47,032 bases of DNA from Bacteroidota bacterium. Its GTDB lineage: Bacteria; Bacteroidota; Bacteroidia; Cytophagales; Cyclobacteriaceae. How positions within the stretch are numbered: the first letter of the stretch is position 1; each line of letters starts with the position of its first letter. Made by a program: the position numbers and the translations under genes. Where the stretch lies: NCBI GenBank assembly GCA_024280115.1, contig JAJRQT010000058.1, positions 1-47,032 of the forward strand, written 5' to 3'. A model generated the notes under the pieces. It did not search any database. It was not told the DNA's origin and saw nothing but the letters and a program-made list of their open reading frames with translations. Below are positions 36,546-44,795 of the stretch, one piece after another.

Positions 36546-38333
36546 ATGGATAAAACAGTTGATGTCATCATCAAAAAGTTCAACGCGGATAAAACCCGAC
36601 TGATGGACATCTTAATAGACACACAAGACGAGTTTGGTTTTATACACGAAAGTGCAGCTGACCAAATTTCAAATACTCTGGACATCTCGAGAGTTGATCT
36701 CGAACAAACAATTTCTTTTTATCACTTTTTTTCGACAAAACCGAGAGGAAAATACACGGTTTATATCAATAATAGTGTAGTAGCCCATATGGCCGGTAGA
36801 AAGGATGTGGTCAAAGCTTTTGAAATTGAAGCGGGATGTAAAATCGGCCAGGTATCGCATGATGGATTAATAGGACTTTTTAATACTTCATGTATTGGTA
36901 TGAGCGATCAGGAGCCTTCTGCTATTATCAATGGAGTTGTATTTACGAGGTTAACTCGATTTAGGGTAAAGGAAATAGTCAAGAATATCCGTGCTGGGAT
37001 TAAGGTGGAAGATATGTTTCAGGCCAGCTATGGTGATGGCAACAATAGTCTTGAGATTATTAAGGCAGTTGTCAACAATCATATTATGAAGAAAGGACCG
37101 GTTTTATCTTTGGATTATACTTTCGGGAATGCAATTCTGAAGATTATTAAGCAAAACCCGAAGGATGTAATTGAAGAGGTAAAACTATCTAATATCCGTG
37201 GCCGTGGAGGAGCCGGATTTCCAACAGGTTTGAAATGGGATTTTTGCAGACAATCAATTGGTGAGCGCAGATACATATTTTGCAATGCGGATGAAGGAGA
37301 GCCAGGCACCTTTAAAGACAGGGTAATCATGACAGAAAGGCCTCGGCTGTTGTTTGAAGGCATGGTAGTCGCTGCCTACGCAGTAGGTGCAAGTGAAGGC
37401 ATACTCTACCTTAGATATGAATATAAGTATCTTCATAAATACCTGGACAGTATCCTTGAAGAAATGAGGCATATGCATTTTTTAGGAAAGAATATTGGCG
37501 GGAAAAAAGGATTTGATTTTGATGTACGAATTCAGCTGGGCGCAGGTGCATATGTGTGTGGAGAGGAATCTGCTTTAATCGAATCTGCTGAAGGGAAACG
37601 GGGCGAACCAAGAGACAGGCCACCTTTTCCAGTAGAAAAGGGATATCTCGGACAACCCACCATTGTAAATAATGTTGAAACTCTTTGTGCAGTAGTGAAA
37701 GTGGTATTAAATGGTGGCGATTGGTACAAGAGTTTTGGTACAAGTGTATCGACAGGGACGAAGCTACTTTCTGTTTCGGGAGATTGCAGGTATCCGGGGG
37801 TTTATGAGGTTGAATGGGGATTTTCTGTCGATGATATTCTTGAGATGATTGGCGCCGAGCAAGTGCAGGCAATTCAGGTGGGTGGTCCTTCCGGAACATG
37901 TATAGGTCCCAATGAATTTGATAGGATCCTTGGCTATGAAGACTTGGCCACCGGCGGTTCTATGATTGTTATCAATAATAAAAGAGATATTCTAAAGGAT
38001 ATTGTCTTAAACTTCACTGAATTCTTTATTGAAGAATCTTGTGGCTCCTGTACTCCTTGTCGTACCCTACCAATATTGATGAAAGATAAATTGATTAAGA
38101 TCATAGAAGGTAAGGGAGTGATGCAGGATTTAATGGATATCGAAAGATGGAGTGGAATTATGAAAGCTAACCGTTGCGGATTAGGACATACAGCGCTTAA
38201 TCCTATTCTTTCTACCCTGAAAAATTTCAGGCACCTGTACCTCGATAAAATTCAAAAAGGGGTAGAATTTGACACCGGTTTCAGGCTTGAAGAAGCTACA
38301 AAAATCGGAAGGTTGGTCACAAACAGAAATTAA
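36546..38333 (+). CDS. hoxF: NAD-reducing hydrogenase diaphorase subunit HoxF (NuoE-NuoF fusion)
   Basis: Flavoprotein subunit of a soluble NAD-linked (group 3d-type) [NiFe] hydrogenase, exchanging electrons with NAD(H). The 595 residues begin with a NuoE-like domain (about 1-150) and continue with NuoF. NADH binding is at 'GRGGAGFPTGLKWDF', FMN binding at 'CNADEGEPGTFKDR', and the [4Fe-4S] ligands at 'ESCGSCTPCR' plus 'NRCGLG'. In the NuoE-like part, three of the four [2Fe-2S] ligand positions are replaced (N75, A80, S120; only C116 remains), so it should lack that cluster. No separate hoxE is present. It is the first gene of the operon, 10 bp before hoxU. Confidence 0.92.
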   Translation: MDKTVDVIIKKFNADKTRLMDILIDTQDEFGFIHESAADQISNTLDISRVDLEQTISFYHFFSTKPRGKYTVYINNSVVAHMAGRKDVVKAFEIEAGCKIGQVSHDGLIGLFNTSCIGMSDQEPSAIINGVVFTRLTRFRVKEIVKNIRAGIKVEDMFQASYGDGNNSLEIIKAVVNNHIMKKGPVLSLDYTFGNAILKIIKQNPKDVIEEVKLSNIRGRGGAGFPTGLKWDFCRQSIGERRYIFCNADEGEPGTFKDRVIMTERPRLLFEGMVVAAYAVGASEGILYLRYEYKYLHKYLDSILEEMRHMHFLGKNIGGKKGFDFDVRIQLGAGAYVCGEESALIESAEGKRGEPRDRPPFPVEKGYLGQPTIVNNVETLCAVVKVVLNGGDWYKSFGTSVSTGTKLLSVSGDCRYPGVYEVEWGFSVDDILEMIGAEQVQAIQVGGPSGTCIGPNEFDRILGYEDLATGGSMIVINNKRDILKDIVLNFTEFFIEESCGSCTPCRTLPILMKDKLIKIIEGKGVMQDLMDIERWSGIMKANRCGLGHTALNPILSTLKNFRHLYLDKIQKGVEFDTGFRLEEATKIGRLVTNRN

Positions 38334-38343
38334 TTATTCAAAG

Positions 38344-39051
38344 ATGAATCAACTCATAGAATTTAGATTAGATGGCGTTGTGTGTATGGGACAGAAAGGT
38401 CAATACATTGTAGATGCCGCAAGTGATAATAACATTTATATACCCACTCTTTGCAACATACCTGGTATAAAGCCAAGAGGTGCATGTAGAATTTGTAGTG
38501 TAAGAGTAAACGGCAAATTAATGACCGCTTGCACAACTCCTGTAAGCGAAGGCATGGATATTGAAAGTAAATCTGCGGATATCGAAGATTTAAGAAAGGC
38601 AATAATCGAATTGTTATTTACTGAAGGAAATCATTTCTGCCCTGCATGCGAAAGAAGTGGTAATTGCGAATTACAGGCATTGGCCTATAGGTATCAGATG
38701 CTGGTGCCAAGGTTTAAATTTCAATTTAGTAAAAGAACAGTAGAAGCATCTCATCCAAAATTAATTAAGGATCATGATAGATGTATTCTCTGCAAACGCT
38801 GTATCAGAGCCATAAAAGACGAAAAGGGACGAAGTATTTTTGCTTTTGGTAAGCGTGGTCATCAAGTAGAAATTAATATCGATACGAAACTCTCAAAAAA
38901 CATGACGGATGAACAGGCGCTTGAGGCTGCAGAAATTTGTCCTGTAGGAGCTATCCTTAAAAAAGAACAGGGGTTCAAAGATCCTATCGGGCAAAGAAAG
39001 TATGATAATGAACCAATAGGTAGTGATATTGAAAACTTAGCATTACAATAA
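38344..39051 (+). CDS. hoxU: NAD-reducing hydrogenase electron-transfer subunit HoxU
   Basis: NuoG-like iron-sulfur subunit connecting HoxF to HoxY. The 235-residue product has a plant-type [2Fe-2S] site (C37, C48, C51, C63), a His/Cys [4Fe-4S] site ('GNHFCPACERSGNCELQ', H97, C99, C102, C108) and a further [4Fe-4S] site (C147, C150, C153, C199). The frame extends back into hoxF, but the ATG at 38344, 10 bp after the hoxF stop, gives the standard start. The hoxY gene begins 1 bp after its stop codon. Confidence 0.94.
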   Translation: MNQLIEFRLDGVVCMGQKGQYIVDAASDNNIYIPTLCNIPGIKPRGACRICSVRVNGKLMTACTTPVSEGMDIESKSADIEDLRKAIIELLFTEGNHFCPACERSGNCELQALAYRYQMLVPRFKFQFSKRTVEASHPKLIKDHDRCILCKRCIRAIKDEKGRSIFAFGKRGHQVEINIDTKLSKNMTDEQALEAAEICPVGAILKKEQGFKDPIGQRKYDNEPIGSDIENLALQ

Positions 39052-39052
39052 A

Positions 39053-39604
39053 ATGAATAAAGCAATAATTGCCACGACATCATTGGCAGGCTGTTTTGGT
39101 TGCCATATGTCATTTCTGGATATAGATGAAAAAATATTGGATTTGATCGAGCTTGTTGAGTTTAATAAATCTCCGATTAACGACATTAAAAAATTCACTA
39201 AAATGTGTGATATCGGCCTGATAGAAGGTGGGTGTTGCAATGATGAAAATGTGCATATCCTGAAAGATTTTAGAGCTCATTGCAAAATATTGGTTTCATT
39301 TGGAGAATGTGCCATAATGGGCGGATTGCCAGCCTTGAGAAATACCATCCCTTTGCAGGAATGCCTTGATGAGGCATATTTAAACGGGCCGTCTGTTGTG
39401 GGGAATAATGAAAAAGGAATAATACCCAATGATGAAGAATTACCTGTACTTTTAAATAAAGTTTATCCTTGCCATGAAGTGGTCAGAATTGACTATCATC
39501 TTCCGGGATGCCCTCCGAAGGCTGAACTAATTTGGGAAGCGCTTTACGCATTGGTTACCGGCAATCCATTGAAATTGCCTTATGAAATAATAAAATTTGA
39601 TTAA
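39053..39604 (+). CDS. hoxY: [NiFe] hydrogenase small subunit HoxY
   Basis: Small subunit holding the proximal [4Fe-4S] cluster next to the [NiFe] site. The 183-residue length is typical of HoxY-type small subunits, which lack the extra clusters and Tat signal of membrane hydrogenases. Cluster ligands are C14 and C17 ('LAGCFGCHMSF'), the Cys in 'FGECAIMGG' and the Cys in 'LPGCPPKAE'. With no export signal, the enzyme is cytoplasmic. It is 14 bp before hoxH. Confidence 0.95.
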   Translation: MNKAIIATTSLAGCFGCHMSFLDIDEKILDLIELVEFNKSPINDIKKFTKMCDIGLIEGGCCNDENVHILKDFRAHCKILVSFGECAIMGGLPALRNTIPLQECLDEAYLNGPSVVGNNEKGIIPNDEELPVLLNKVYPCHEVVRIDYHLPGCPPKAELIWEALYALVTGNPLKLPYEIIKFD

Positions 39605-39618
39605 AATACCTTTCAATA

Positions 39619-41067
39619 ATGGGACAGAAATTAACTATAGAACCAGTTACCAGAGTAGAAGGCCACGGAAAAGTGACCATTCATTTGGATGATGATAACA
39701 ATGTAGTTCAAACCAGACTGCATATTGTAGAATTCCGTGGATTTGAGCGTTTTATACAAGGAAGGCCGTATTGGGAAGCGCCCGTGTTGGTACAAAGGCT
39801 ATGTGGAATATGCCCGGTGAGTCATCATCTTGCGGCGGCAAAGGCATTGGATGTAATTGTTGGGACGGGTTCTGAAGGGCTTACCCCCACAGGAGAGAAA
39901 ATGAGACGGTTGATGCACTATGGACAGATGTTCCAATCTCATGCGCTGCATTTTTTCCACCTCGTGAGCCCCGACTTATTATTTGGTATCAATGCGAGAC
40001 CTGAAAAAAGGAATGTTATAGAAGTCGCCAAAGAATTTAAGGAATTGGCAGTTCAGGGTGTCATGATGAGGAAGTTTGGGCAGGAGATTATTCGCGCAAC
40101 TGCAGGGAAGAAAATTCATGGAACAGGTGCTATTCCCGGAGGTATCAATAAAAATCTGAGTATTGAAGAGAGAGACTTTTTTGTTAAAGGAAAGGATCCG
40201 TTGAATATTGATAAGATGATCGAATGGTCACAGGATGCACTGAATCTTTTTAAAGGTTACCATAAAGAAAACCGGGAATTGGTAGATACTTTTGCCGCCT
40301 TTCCATCACATCACTTAAGCATTGTAAGAAAAGATGGAGCGCTGGACTTTTATCATGGCGTACTTAGGGCGGTCGATGCAAAAGGAGATAAGATTCTTCA
40401 CGATGTAGATTATCAAAATTACCTGGACTACATCGGTGAAGAGGTGAAAAACTGGAGTTATATGAAATTCCCTTTCCTCAAAAACCTTGGCACAAAAAAC
40501 GGTTGGTACCGGGTTGGCCCCCTGGCAAGGCTCAATACCTGTGATTTTATTCCATCACCATTGGCTCAAAAAGAGTTTGAGGAATTTAAAGCTTACACAA
40601 ACGGTAAACCAAATAACATGTCAATGCATATGCATTGGGCCCGTTTGATAGAGACGCTTCATGCCGCTGAAGTCATGAGGGATTTATTAAATGACACGGA
40701 TCTGCAAGGCAGAGACCTGGTAACTAAAGGCAAAAAAATAAGCGAAGGTGTCGGAGTAATTGAAGCCCCGCGAGGCACCTTATTTCATCATTACAGAATT
40801 GATAAGAATGACCTCATATCCATGTGTAATCTCATAGTTTCAACTACCAACAATAATGAGCCTATGAACCGGGCTGTCAGACATGTGGCTGATGCAATGA
40901 TCTCCGGACAAAAATCGATTAAAGAAGGTATGCTAAATGCTGTAGAAGTAGCTATAAGGGCCTACGATCCATGCCTGAGTTGTGCAACTCATGCATTAGG
41001 GAAAATGCCTCTGGAAATTAGTTTGTATGATAAGAATGAAAATCTGCTTGACCTGAAAACAAATTGA
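39619..41067 (+). CDS. hoxH: [NiFe] hydrogenase large subunit HoxH
   Basis: Catalytic subunit with the [NiFe] centre. The 482-residue product has the N-terminal nickel motif 'RLCGICPVSHH' (C62, C65) and the C-terminal motif D450-P-C452-L-S-C455-A-T-H458. Twenty-four residues follow H458 (starting ALGKMPLEI); this tail is removed by a maturation protease after nickel insertion, so the enzyme is of the processed type. The HypA-F maturation factors are not in this window. The last 4 bp overlap the protease gene. Confidence 0.96.
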   Translation: MGQKLTIEPVTRVEGHGKVTIHLDDDNNVVQTRLHIVEFRGFERFIQGRPYWEAPVLVQRLCGICPVSHHLAAAKALDVIVGTGSEGLTPTGEKMRRLMHYGQMFQSHALHFFHLVSPDLLFGINARPEKRNVIEVAKEFKELAVQGVMMRKFGQEIIRATAGKKIHGTGAIPGGINKNLSIEERDFFVKGKDPLNIDKMIEWSQDALNLFKGYHKENRELVDTFAAFPSHHLSIVRKDGALDFYHGVLRAVDAKGDKILHDVDYQNYLDYIGEEVKNWSYMKFPFLKNLGTKNGWYRVGPLARLNTCDFIPSPLAQKEFEEFKAYTNGKPNNMSMHMHWARLIETLHAAEVMRDLLNDTDLQGRDLVTKGKKISEGVGVIEAPRGTLFHHYRIDKNDLISMCNLIVSTTNNNEPMNRAVRHVADAMISGQKSIKEGMLNAVEVAIRAYDPCLSCATHALGKMPLEISLYDKNENLLDLKTN

Positions 41068-41579
41068 AAAAAGTATTGATATTTGGGTATGGAAATCCCG
41101 GGCGGCAGGATGATGCGCTCGGTGTATTATTGGCCGACGAAATGCAAAAGTGGGCCCGGGAAAATAATATGGAATCGATTGATTTTGACACCAATTATCA
41201 GTTAAATATTGAAGATGCTTTGACTATCAGCGAATATGATATGGTAATATTTGCTGATGCGAGCATTGAGCAAATAGACCACATTAAACTGACAAGGGTT
41301 GAGTCGAATCAAAAGACGGAGTTTACCATGCATGCTATGTCGCCCGATTTTGTGTTGCATCTTTGCCAATCACTTTATAATAAATATCCTGAAACCTACC
41401 TACTGCATATAAAGGGAATTGAGTTTGAGTTGGAAGAAGGTCTAACAACAAACGGGGAAACAAATCTCAATTTGGCCTTCGATTTTTTAGTAAATGCTTT
41501 CGGGAGATCAAATTTCCCAAAAGATATTTTAGATCGCCATTGCATAGAGCAGAAAGGAGCAATTAATGCAAAACCATAG
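41064..41579 (+). CDS. hoxW: Hydrogenase maturation protease (HoxW/HycI type)
   Basis: Endopeptidase of the HycI/HybD family predicted to cut the C-terminal tail of HoxH. It has the metal-binding start 'GYGNPGRQDDALG', a second Asp in 'FADAS' and a His in 'TMHAMSPDF'. The 171-residue length is usual. The start codon is TTG at 41064, overlapping the hoxH stop in TTGA. No ATG occurs before the GYGN motif, so this unusual start with translational coupling is well supported. It is the last gene of the hox operon. Confidence 0.9.
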   Translation: MKKVLIFGYGNPGRQDDALGVLLADEMQKWARENNMESIDFDTNYQLNIEDALTISEYDMVIFADASIEQIDHIKLTRVESNQKTEFTMHAMSPDFVLHLCQSLYNKYPETYLLHIKGIEFELEEGLTTNGETNLNLAFDFLVNAFGRSNFPKDILDRHCIEQKGAINAKP

Positions 41580-41675
41580 AGTATTTAAAAACAACTATAT
41601 CAGGGTTATAAATCAATAATCTATGGTTTCTATGCTGGTAATACAATTTCTGGCTTTTGGTGACAATTGATATTG

Positions 41676-41764
41676 GGGTGTAGAAGGATTCTACACCCAG
41701 GGCAGAGTTACTTTGCGCTAAACTTGCAGTGTGGAGGGATTCATTCTACATCCCGAAGTAGAAT
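41676..41764. terminator. Double hairpin region between convergent operons
   Basis: A perfect 10-bp stem GGGTGTAGAA / TTCTACACCC with a 3-base loop (41676-41698) is followed by ATTCTAC / GTAGAAT with an 8-base loop (41743-41764). The two hairpins share the word TTCTACA. Lying between the ends of the hox operon and the kinase gene, they probably stop transcription from both sides, although T-runs are lacking. Confidence 0.6.
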
Positions 41765-41796
41765 CTATACCGAGTTGGAGTGTCTCGGATTATTGA

Positions 41797-43149
41797 TTAA
41801 AATCTCAACGTAAAAATTGTGTATAGATCAGGCTCTGATTTTACTGACAGAGTTCCATGGTGTAACTGCATGATTTGTCTCGATAAGGCCAGCCCGATTC
41901 CGGAACCTGATTTTTTCGTGGTGTAAAAAGGTATAAAAATTCTTTCCTGGGCTTCTGGTATAATCCCGGGACCATTGTCTTTCACATCCAATAAAACCCT
42001 TTTTTCTCCATCAATTCTCGCAACCATCTCTATCTTAGGTTCTTCAACCTCTTTTAATGCTTCCTTAGCATTTTTTAACAAATTGATTAAAACCATTTCG
42101 ATCAGCTCTCTGTCAGCAGTTATTTCCAGGTTATTGAAAAGAATGTTGACATGAAAATCAATTCCGGTTTCTTTGAATTCTCTTTTTAAAAGCTGGCAAA
42201 TATGATCGCAAAGTTCATCAATTTTAATCAGCCCAAACTTCGGTTTAGGAATACTTGTATAATCCCGGTAAGCATCCACAAACTTAACCAAGCCCCTACT
42301 TCTGTTCTCAATCGTTTGCAAGCCTTCCTCAAGGTCACTTAATGATTCATCAGAAATCTCAAACGAATCTACACCTAATGGTTTCAGATCTTCAGATAAA
42401 ATTTCATTAAGTGTGCCGGTCAGTGATGCAATCGGTGTGATAGAATTCATAATTTCATGCCTCAAAACACGGGTGAGATTTTGCCATGCTTCAACCTCCT
42501 TCGATTCCAATTCAGAATGAATATTTTGCATTGCGATCAGCTTGTAAGAATGACCTCTTAATTTTAATTCCGTTGCGTGAATTGCTAAATTCAAATCATT
42601 GCTCACTCTGATCAATGCCTTTTCTCCCGGTCCCAACTGCTTTAGTTTTTTATAAAGCGTTACATTTACTTCGAGAATTTCATTTATATTTTTGAGCTGG
42701 GGTGTATTCAAAAATCTCCTTGCAGCAGAATTTATCAATCCTACATCCCCTTCATTATCAAACGACAACAGGCCGGTAGTCACATGCTGCACAATAGTAT
42801 TTAGATAGTTCAAATGCTCTTCTTTTTCAGCCCGCTCCTTTCTGAACGCATCAACAACACTCGTAAAAGCGGCGTTAAGCTCCCGGAAGCTCTTGCCTAA
42901 TTTATTATCATAAGAAAAACTTGATGAGAAATCTGAATACTTAATCGATTCAAGAAATTTGGTTAATTTTTTATTGGCGATGCTTGTAAATCTGAACAAA
43001 TCAATGATTTCAAAAATTATTGCAATACCAACAATAAAGGCGCTTACATACTTTTCATTGAAGCTGACGAGGTACACAAACAAAAATGTTGTAAGTGCAA
43101 TGATGATCACCCGCAGGAATACTCCAAGTCTGAATGTACTAAAGCCCAT
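41797..43149 (-). CDS. NtrB/NtrY-type sensor histidine kinase
   Basis: A 450-residue membrane kinase with two N-terminal helices (about 10-29 and 34-53) and almost no periplasmic loop, a linker (about 55-115), a PAS-like domain (about 115-210), the phosphoacceptor region with H231 ('LRHEIMNSITPI'), and a catalytic domain with 'NLLKNAKEAL', 'DNGPGI' and 'GSGIGLAL'. It should sense a membrane or cytoplasmic signal. Its start overlaps the end of the response-regulator gene by 11 bp, so the pair is translated together. The pair probably controls the divergent efflux genes. Confidence 0.92.
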   Translation of the reverse strand: MGFSTFRLGVFLRVIIIALTTFLFVYLVSFNEKYVSAFIVGIAIIFEIIDLFRFTSIANKKLTKFLESIKYSDFSSSFSYDNKLGKSFRELNAAFTSVVDAFRKERAEKEEHLNYLNTIVQHVTTGLLSFDNEGDVGLINSAARRFLNTPQLKNINEILEVNVTLYKKLKQLGPGEKALIRVSNDLNLAIHATELKLRGHSYKLIAMQNIHSELESKEVEAWQNLTRVLRHEIMNSITPIASLTGTLNEILSEDLKPLGVDSFEISDESLSDLEEGLQTIENRSRGLVKFVDAYRDYTSIPKPKFGLIKIDELCDHICQLLKREFKETGIDFHVNILFNNLEITADRELIEMVLINLLKNAKEALKEVEEPKIEMVARIDGEKRVLLDVKDNGPGIIPEAQERIFIPFYTTKKSGSGIGLALSRQIMQLHHGTLSVKSEPDLYTIFTLRF

Positions 43150-44530
43150 ACTTTTCTAATCTACGATAAAGAGAAGATCTTGTTAGTCCGAGCTCATTTG
43201 CTGCTTGTGTAATATTGCCATCATGTTTCTTAAGTACTTTTCTTATAAGGATCTTCTCTACCTCTTCAAGGTGATAATCCTCAAGCATTACAGTTGCATC
43301 TTCCCCCTTGCTGACATTTGTATTGAAAAAGAAATCTTCAGGATTTAAAATCTGACTATTGCTCATGATCACGGCACGTTCAATGGCATGCTGTAGCTCC
43401 CTTACATTCCCCGGCCAATTGTATTTCTGTAGTATTTTCATTGCTGCCTCGCCAATCGCTCTGACATTTTTCTGATATTTTCTTTCATAAAGATTTAAGA
43501 AATGATTTGCCAACAAAGGAATATCATCTAAACGGTCTCTTAGTGGTGGTATATGGATTTCAATGGTATTTATACGGTAAAGCAGATCCTGGCGAAATTT
43601 ATTGTCTTTTACCATTTCTAAAACAGGCAGGTTGGTTGCACTTATCAAACGGATATCGATTTCTTTTTGTTTGTTTGATCCTACACGGGTCACTTTTCTG
43701 CTCTGTAAAACTGACAATAACTTTGCCTGGAGTGGCAACGACAAATTTCCGATTTCATCTAAAAATAGTGTGCCTTTATGCGCTACTTCAAATCTTCCGG
43801 GTCTATCTTCCTTCGCATCTGTAAACGAACCTTTCACATGACCGAACAACTCACTTTCGAAAAGAGATTCGCTAATGGCTCCCATATCTACTCCTATAAA
43901 TACTTCATTTGCCCTCAATGAATTCCTGTGAATCGAACGGGCAACCATCTCCTTCCCGGTTCCATTTTCTCCAAGAATCAATACATTGGCATCTGTTATT
44001 GCCACCCGCTCAATGGTTTTAAAAACCTGCTGAATTGCCAGGCTGTTTCCAATTATGTCCTGAAATTTATTGTCGGCGTCAGCATTCATCAATTGCTGCC
44101 TTGATTTAAGATTCTCAACTTCGATTTTTGTGGCTCTCAGGCGCATTGCTGAAAAAATCGTTGCGAGCAATTTCTCATTTTCCCATGGCTTTAATACAAA
44201 ATCAGTTGCACCTTCCTTGATGGCTTTCACAGCCATTTGTACATCTCCATATGCGGTGATTAATACAACTACTGCCGATGGATCAATATCTAAAATATTT
44301 TCAAGCCATAAAAAGCCCTCGTGCCCACTACTCACATCTTTTGTGAAATTCATATCGAGCAATATCACATCGTATTGCTCATTGTTAAGCAAGGAGGGAA
44401 TAGATTCCGGATTCTTTTCAATATCTACCTGTTTGAAATGCCTTTTCAAAAACATTCTTGCAGCCCTTAATAAATCTTCGTTGTCATCAACGATTAAAAT
44501 CCTACCAGTTTTATTTGCGTTCTGTGACAT
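43139..44530 (-). CDS. NtrC-type sigma-54 response regulator
   Basis: A 463-residue regulator: receiver domain (1-125, phosphoacceptor D59 in 'VILLDMNF'), AAA+ ATPase (about 160-390; Walker A 'GENGTGKE' at 187-194, Walker B 'LFLDE' at 255-259) and a Fis-type helix-turn-helix at the C-terminus ('GNITQAANELGLTRSSLYRR'). The loop that contacts sigma-54, usually GAFTGA, reads G234-S-F-T-D-A239. It forms a pair with the overlapping histidine kinase gene and is divergent from the adaptor and ABC genes, whose upstream region has matching tandem sites and a sigma-54-like promoter. Confidence 0.95.
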   Translation of the reverse strand: MSQNANKTGRILIVDDNEDLLRAARMFLKRHFKQVDIEKNPESIPSLLNNEQYDVILLDMNFTKDVSSGHEGFLWLENILDIDPSAVVVLITAYGDVQMAVKAIKEGATDFVLKPWENEKLLATIFSAMRLRATKIEVENLKSRQQLMNADADNKFQDIIGNSLAIQQVFKTIERVAITDANVLILGENGTGKEMVARSIHRNSLRANEVFIGVDMGAISESLFESELFGHVKGSFTDAKEDRPGRFEVAHKGTLFLDEIGNLSLPLQAKLLSVLQSRKVTRVGSNKQKEIDIRLISATNLPVLEMVKDNKFRQDLLYRINTIEIHIPPLRDRLDDIPLLANHFLNLYERKYQKNVRAIGEAAMKILQKYNWPGNVRELQHAIERAVIMSNSQILNPEDFFFNTNVSKGEDATVMLEDYHLEEVEKILIRKVLKKHDGNITQAANELGLTRSSLYRRLEKYGL

Positions 44531-44658
44531 GAATTATAATATCCATATGAGAAATACCCGAATTACCATGATTCAGAGACTTAAAATCTATGTAATTATA
44601 GTGATATTGATTGAATGGACATTATTTTATCAATATTTTGTTATAAAATAAAAACAGA

Positions 44659-44695
44659 CCGTTCGCTTACGGACATGGTCGTTCGTCAATGAACG
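44659..44695. promoter_or_regulatory. Two tandem activator sites upstream of the efflux genes
   Basis: CCGTTCGCTTACGG (44659-44672) and CGTTCGTCAATGAACG (44680-44695) share CGTTCG exactly 20 bp apart, two helical turns. Each has dyad symmetry. They lie about 85-105 bp before the inferred transcription start of the adaptor gene, the normal distance for sigma-54 activator binding. They are inferred sites for the divergent NtrC-type regulator. Confidence 0.6.
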
Positions 44696-44746
44696 TAATT
44701 TTATAATAATAAACTTATATAATGCTGATTTTAAGGTTTTTATATT

Positions 44747-44762
44747 TGGCACATTTGTTGGC
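44747..44762 (+). promoter_or_regulatory. Sigma-54-like promoter of the adaptor/ABC operon
   Basis: TGGCAC-ATTTG-TTGGC matches the -24/-12 pattern TGGCAC-N5-TTGC with the correct spacing and one mismatch at the -12 C. Transcription would start near 44773, 23 bp before the adaptor ATG. The divergent gene encodes a sigma-54 activator, which supports the call. Confidence 0.65.
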
Positions 44763-44795
44763 TAAGGAATTGTGATTTTATTTTTTTAATGGAAG

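Noticed and set aside
44070..44651. 193-residue reading frame on the plus strand
   Set aside because: Antisense to the receiver-to-ATPase region of the NtrC-type regulator and extends across its promoter region; no domain.
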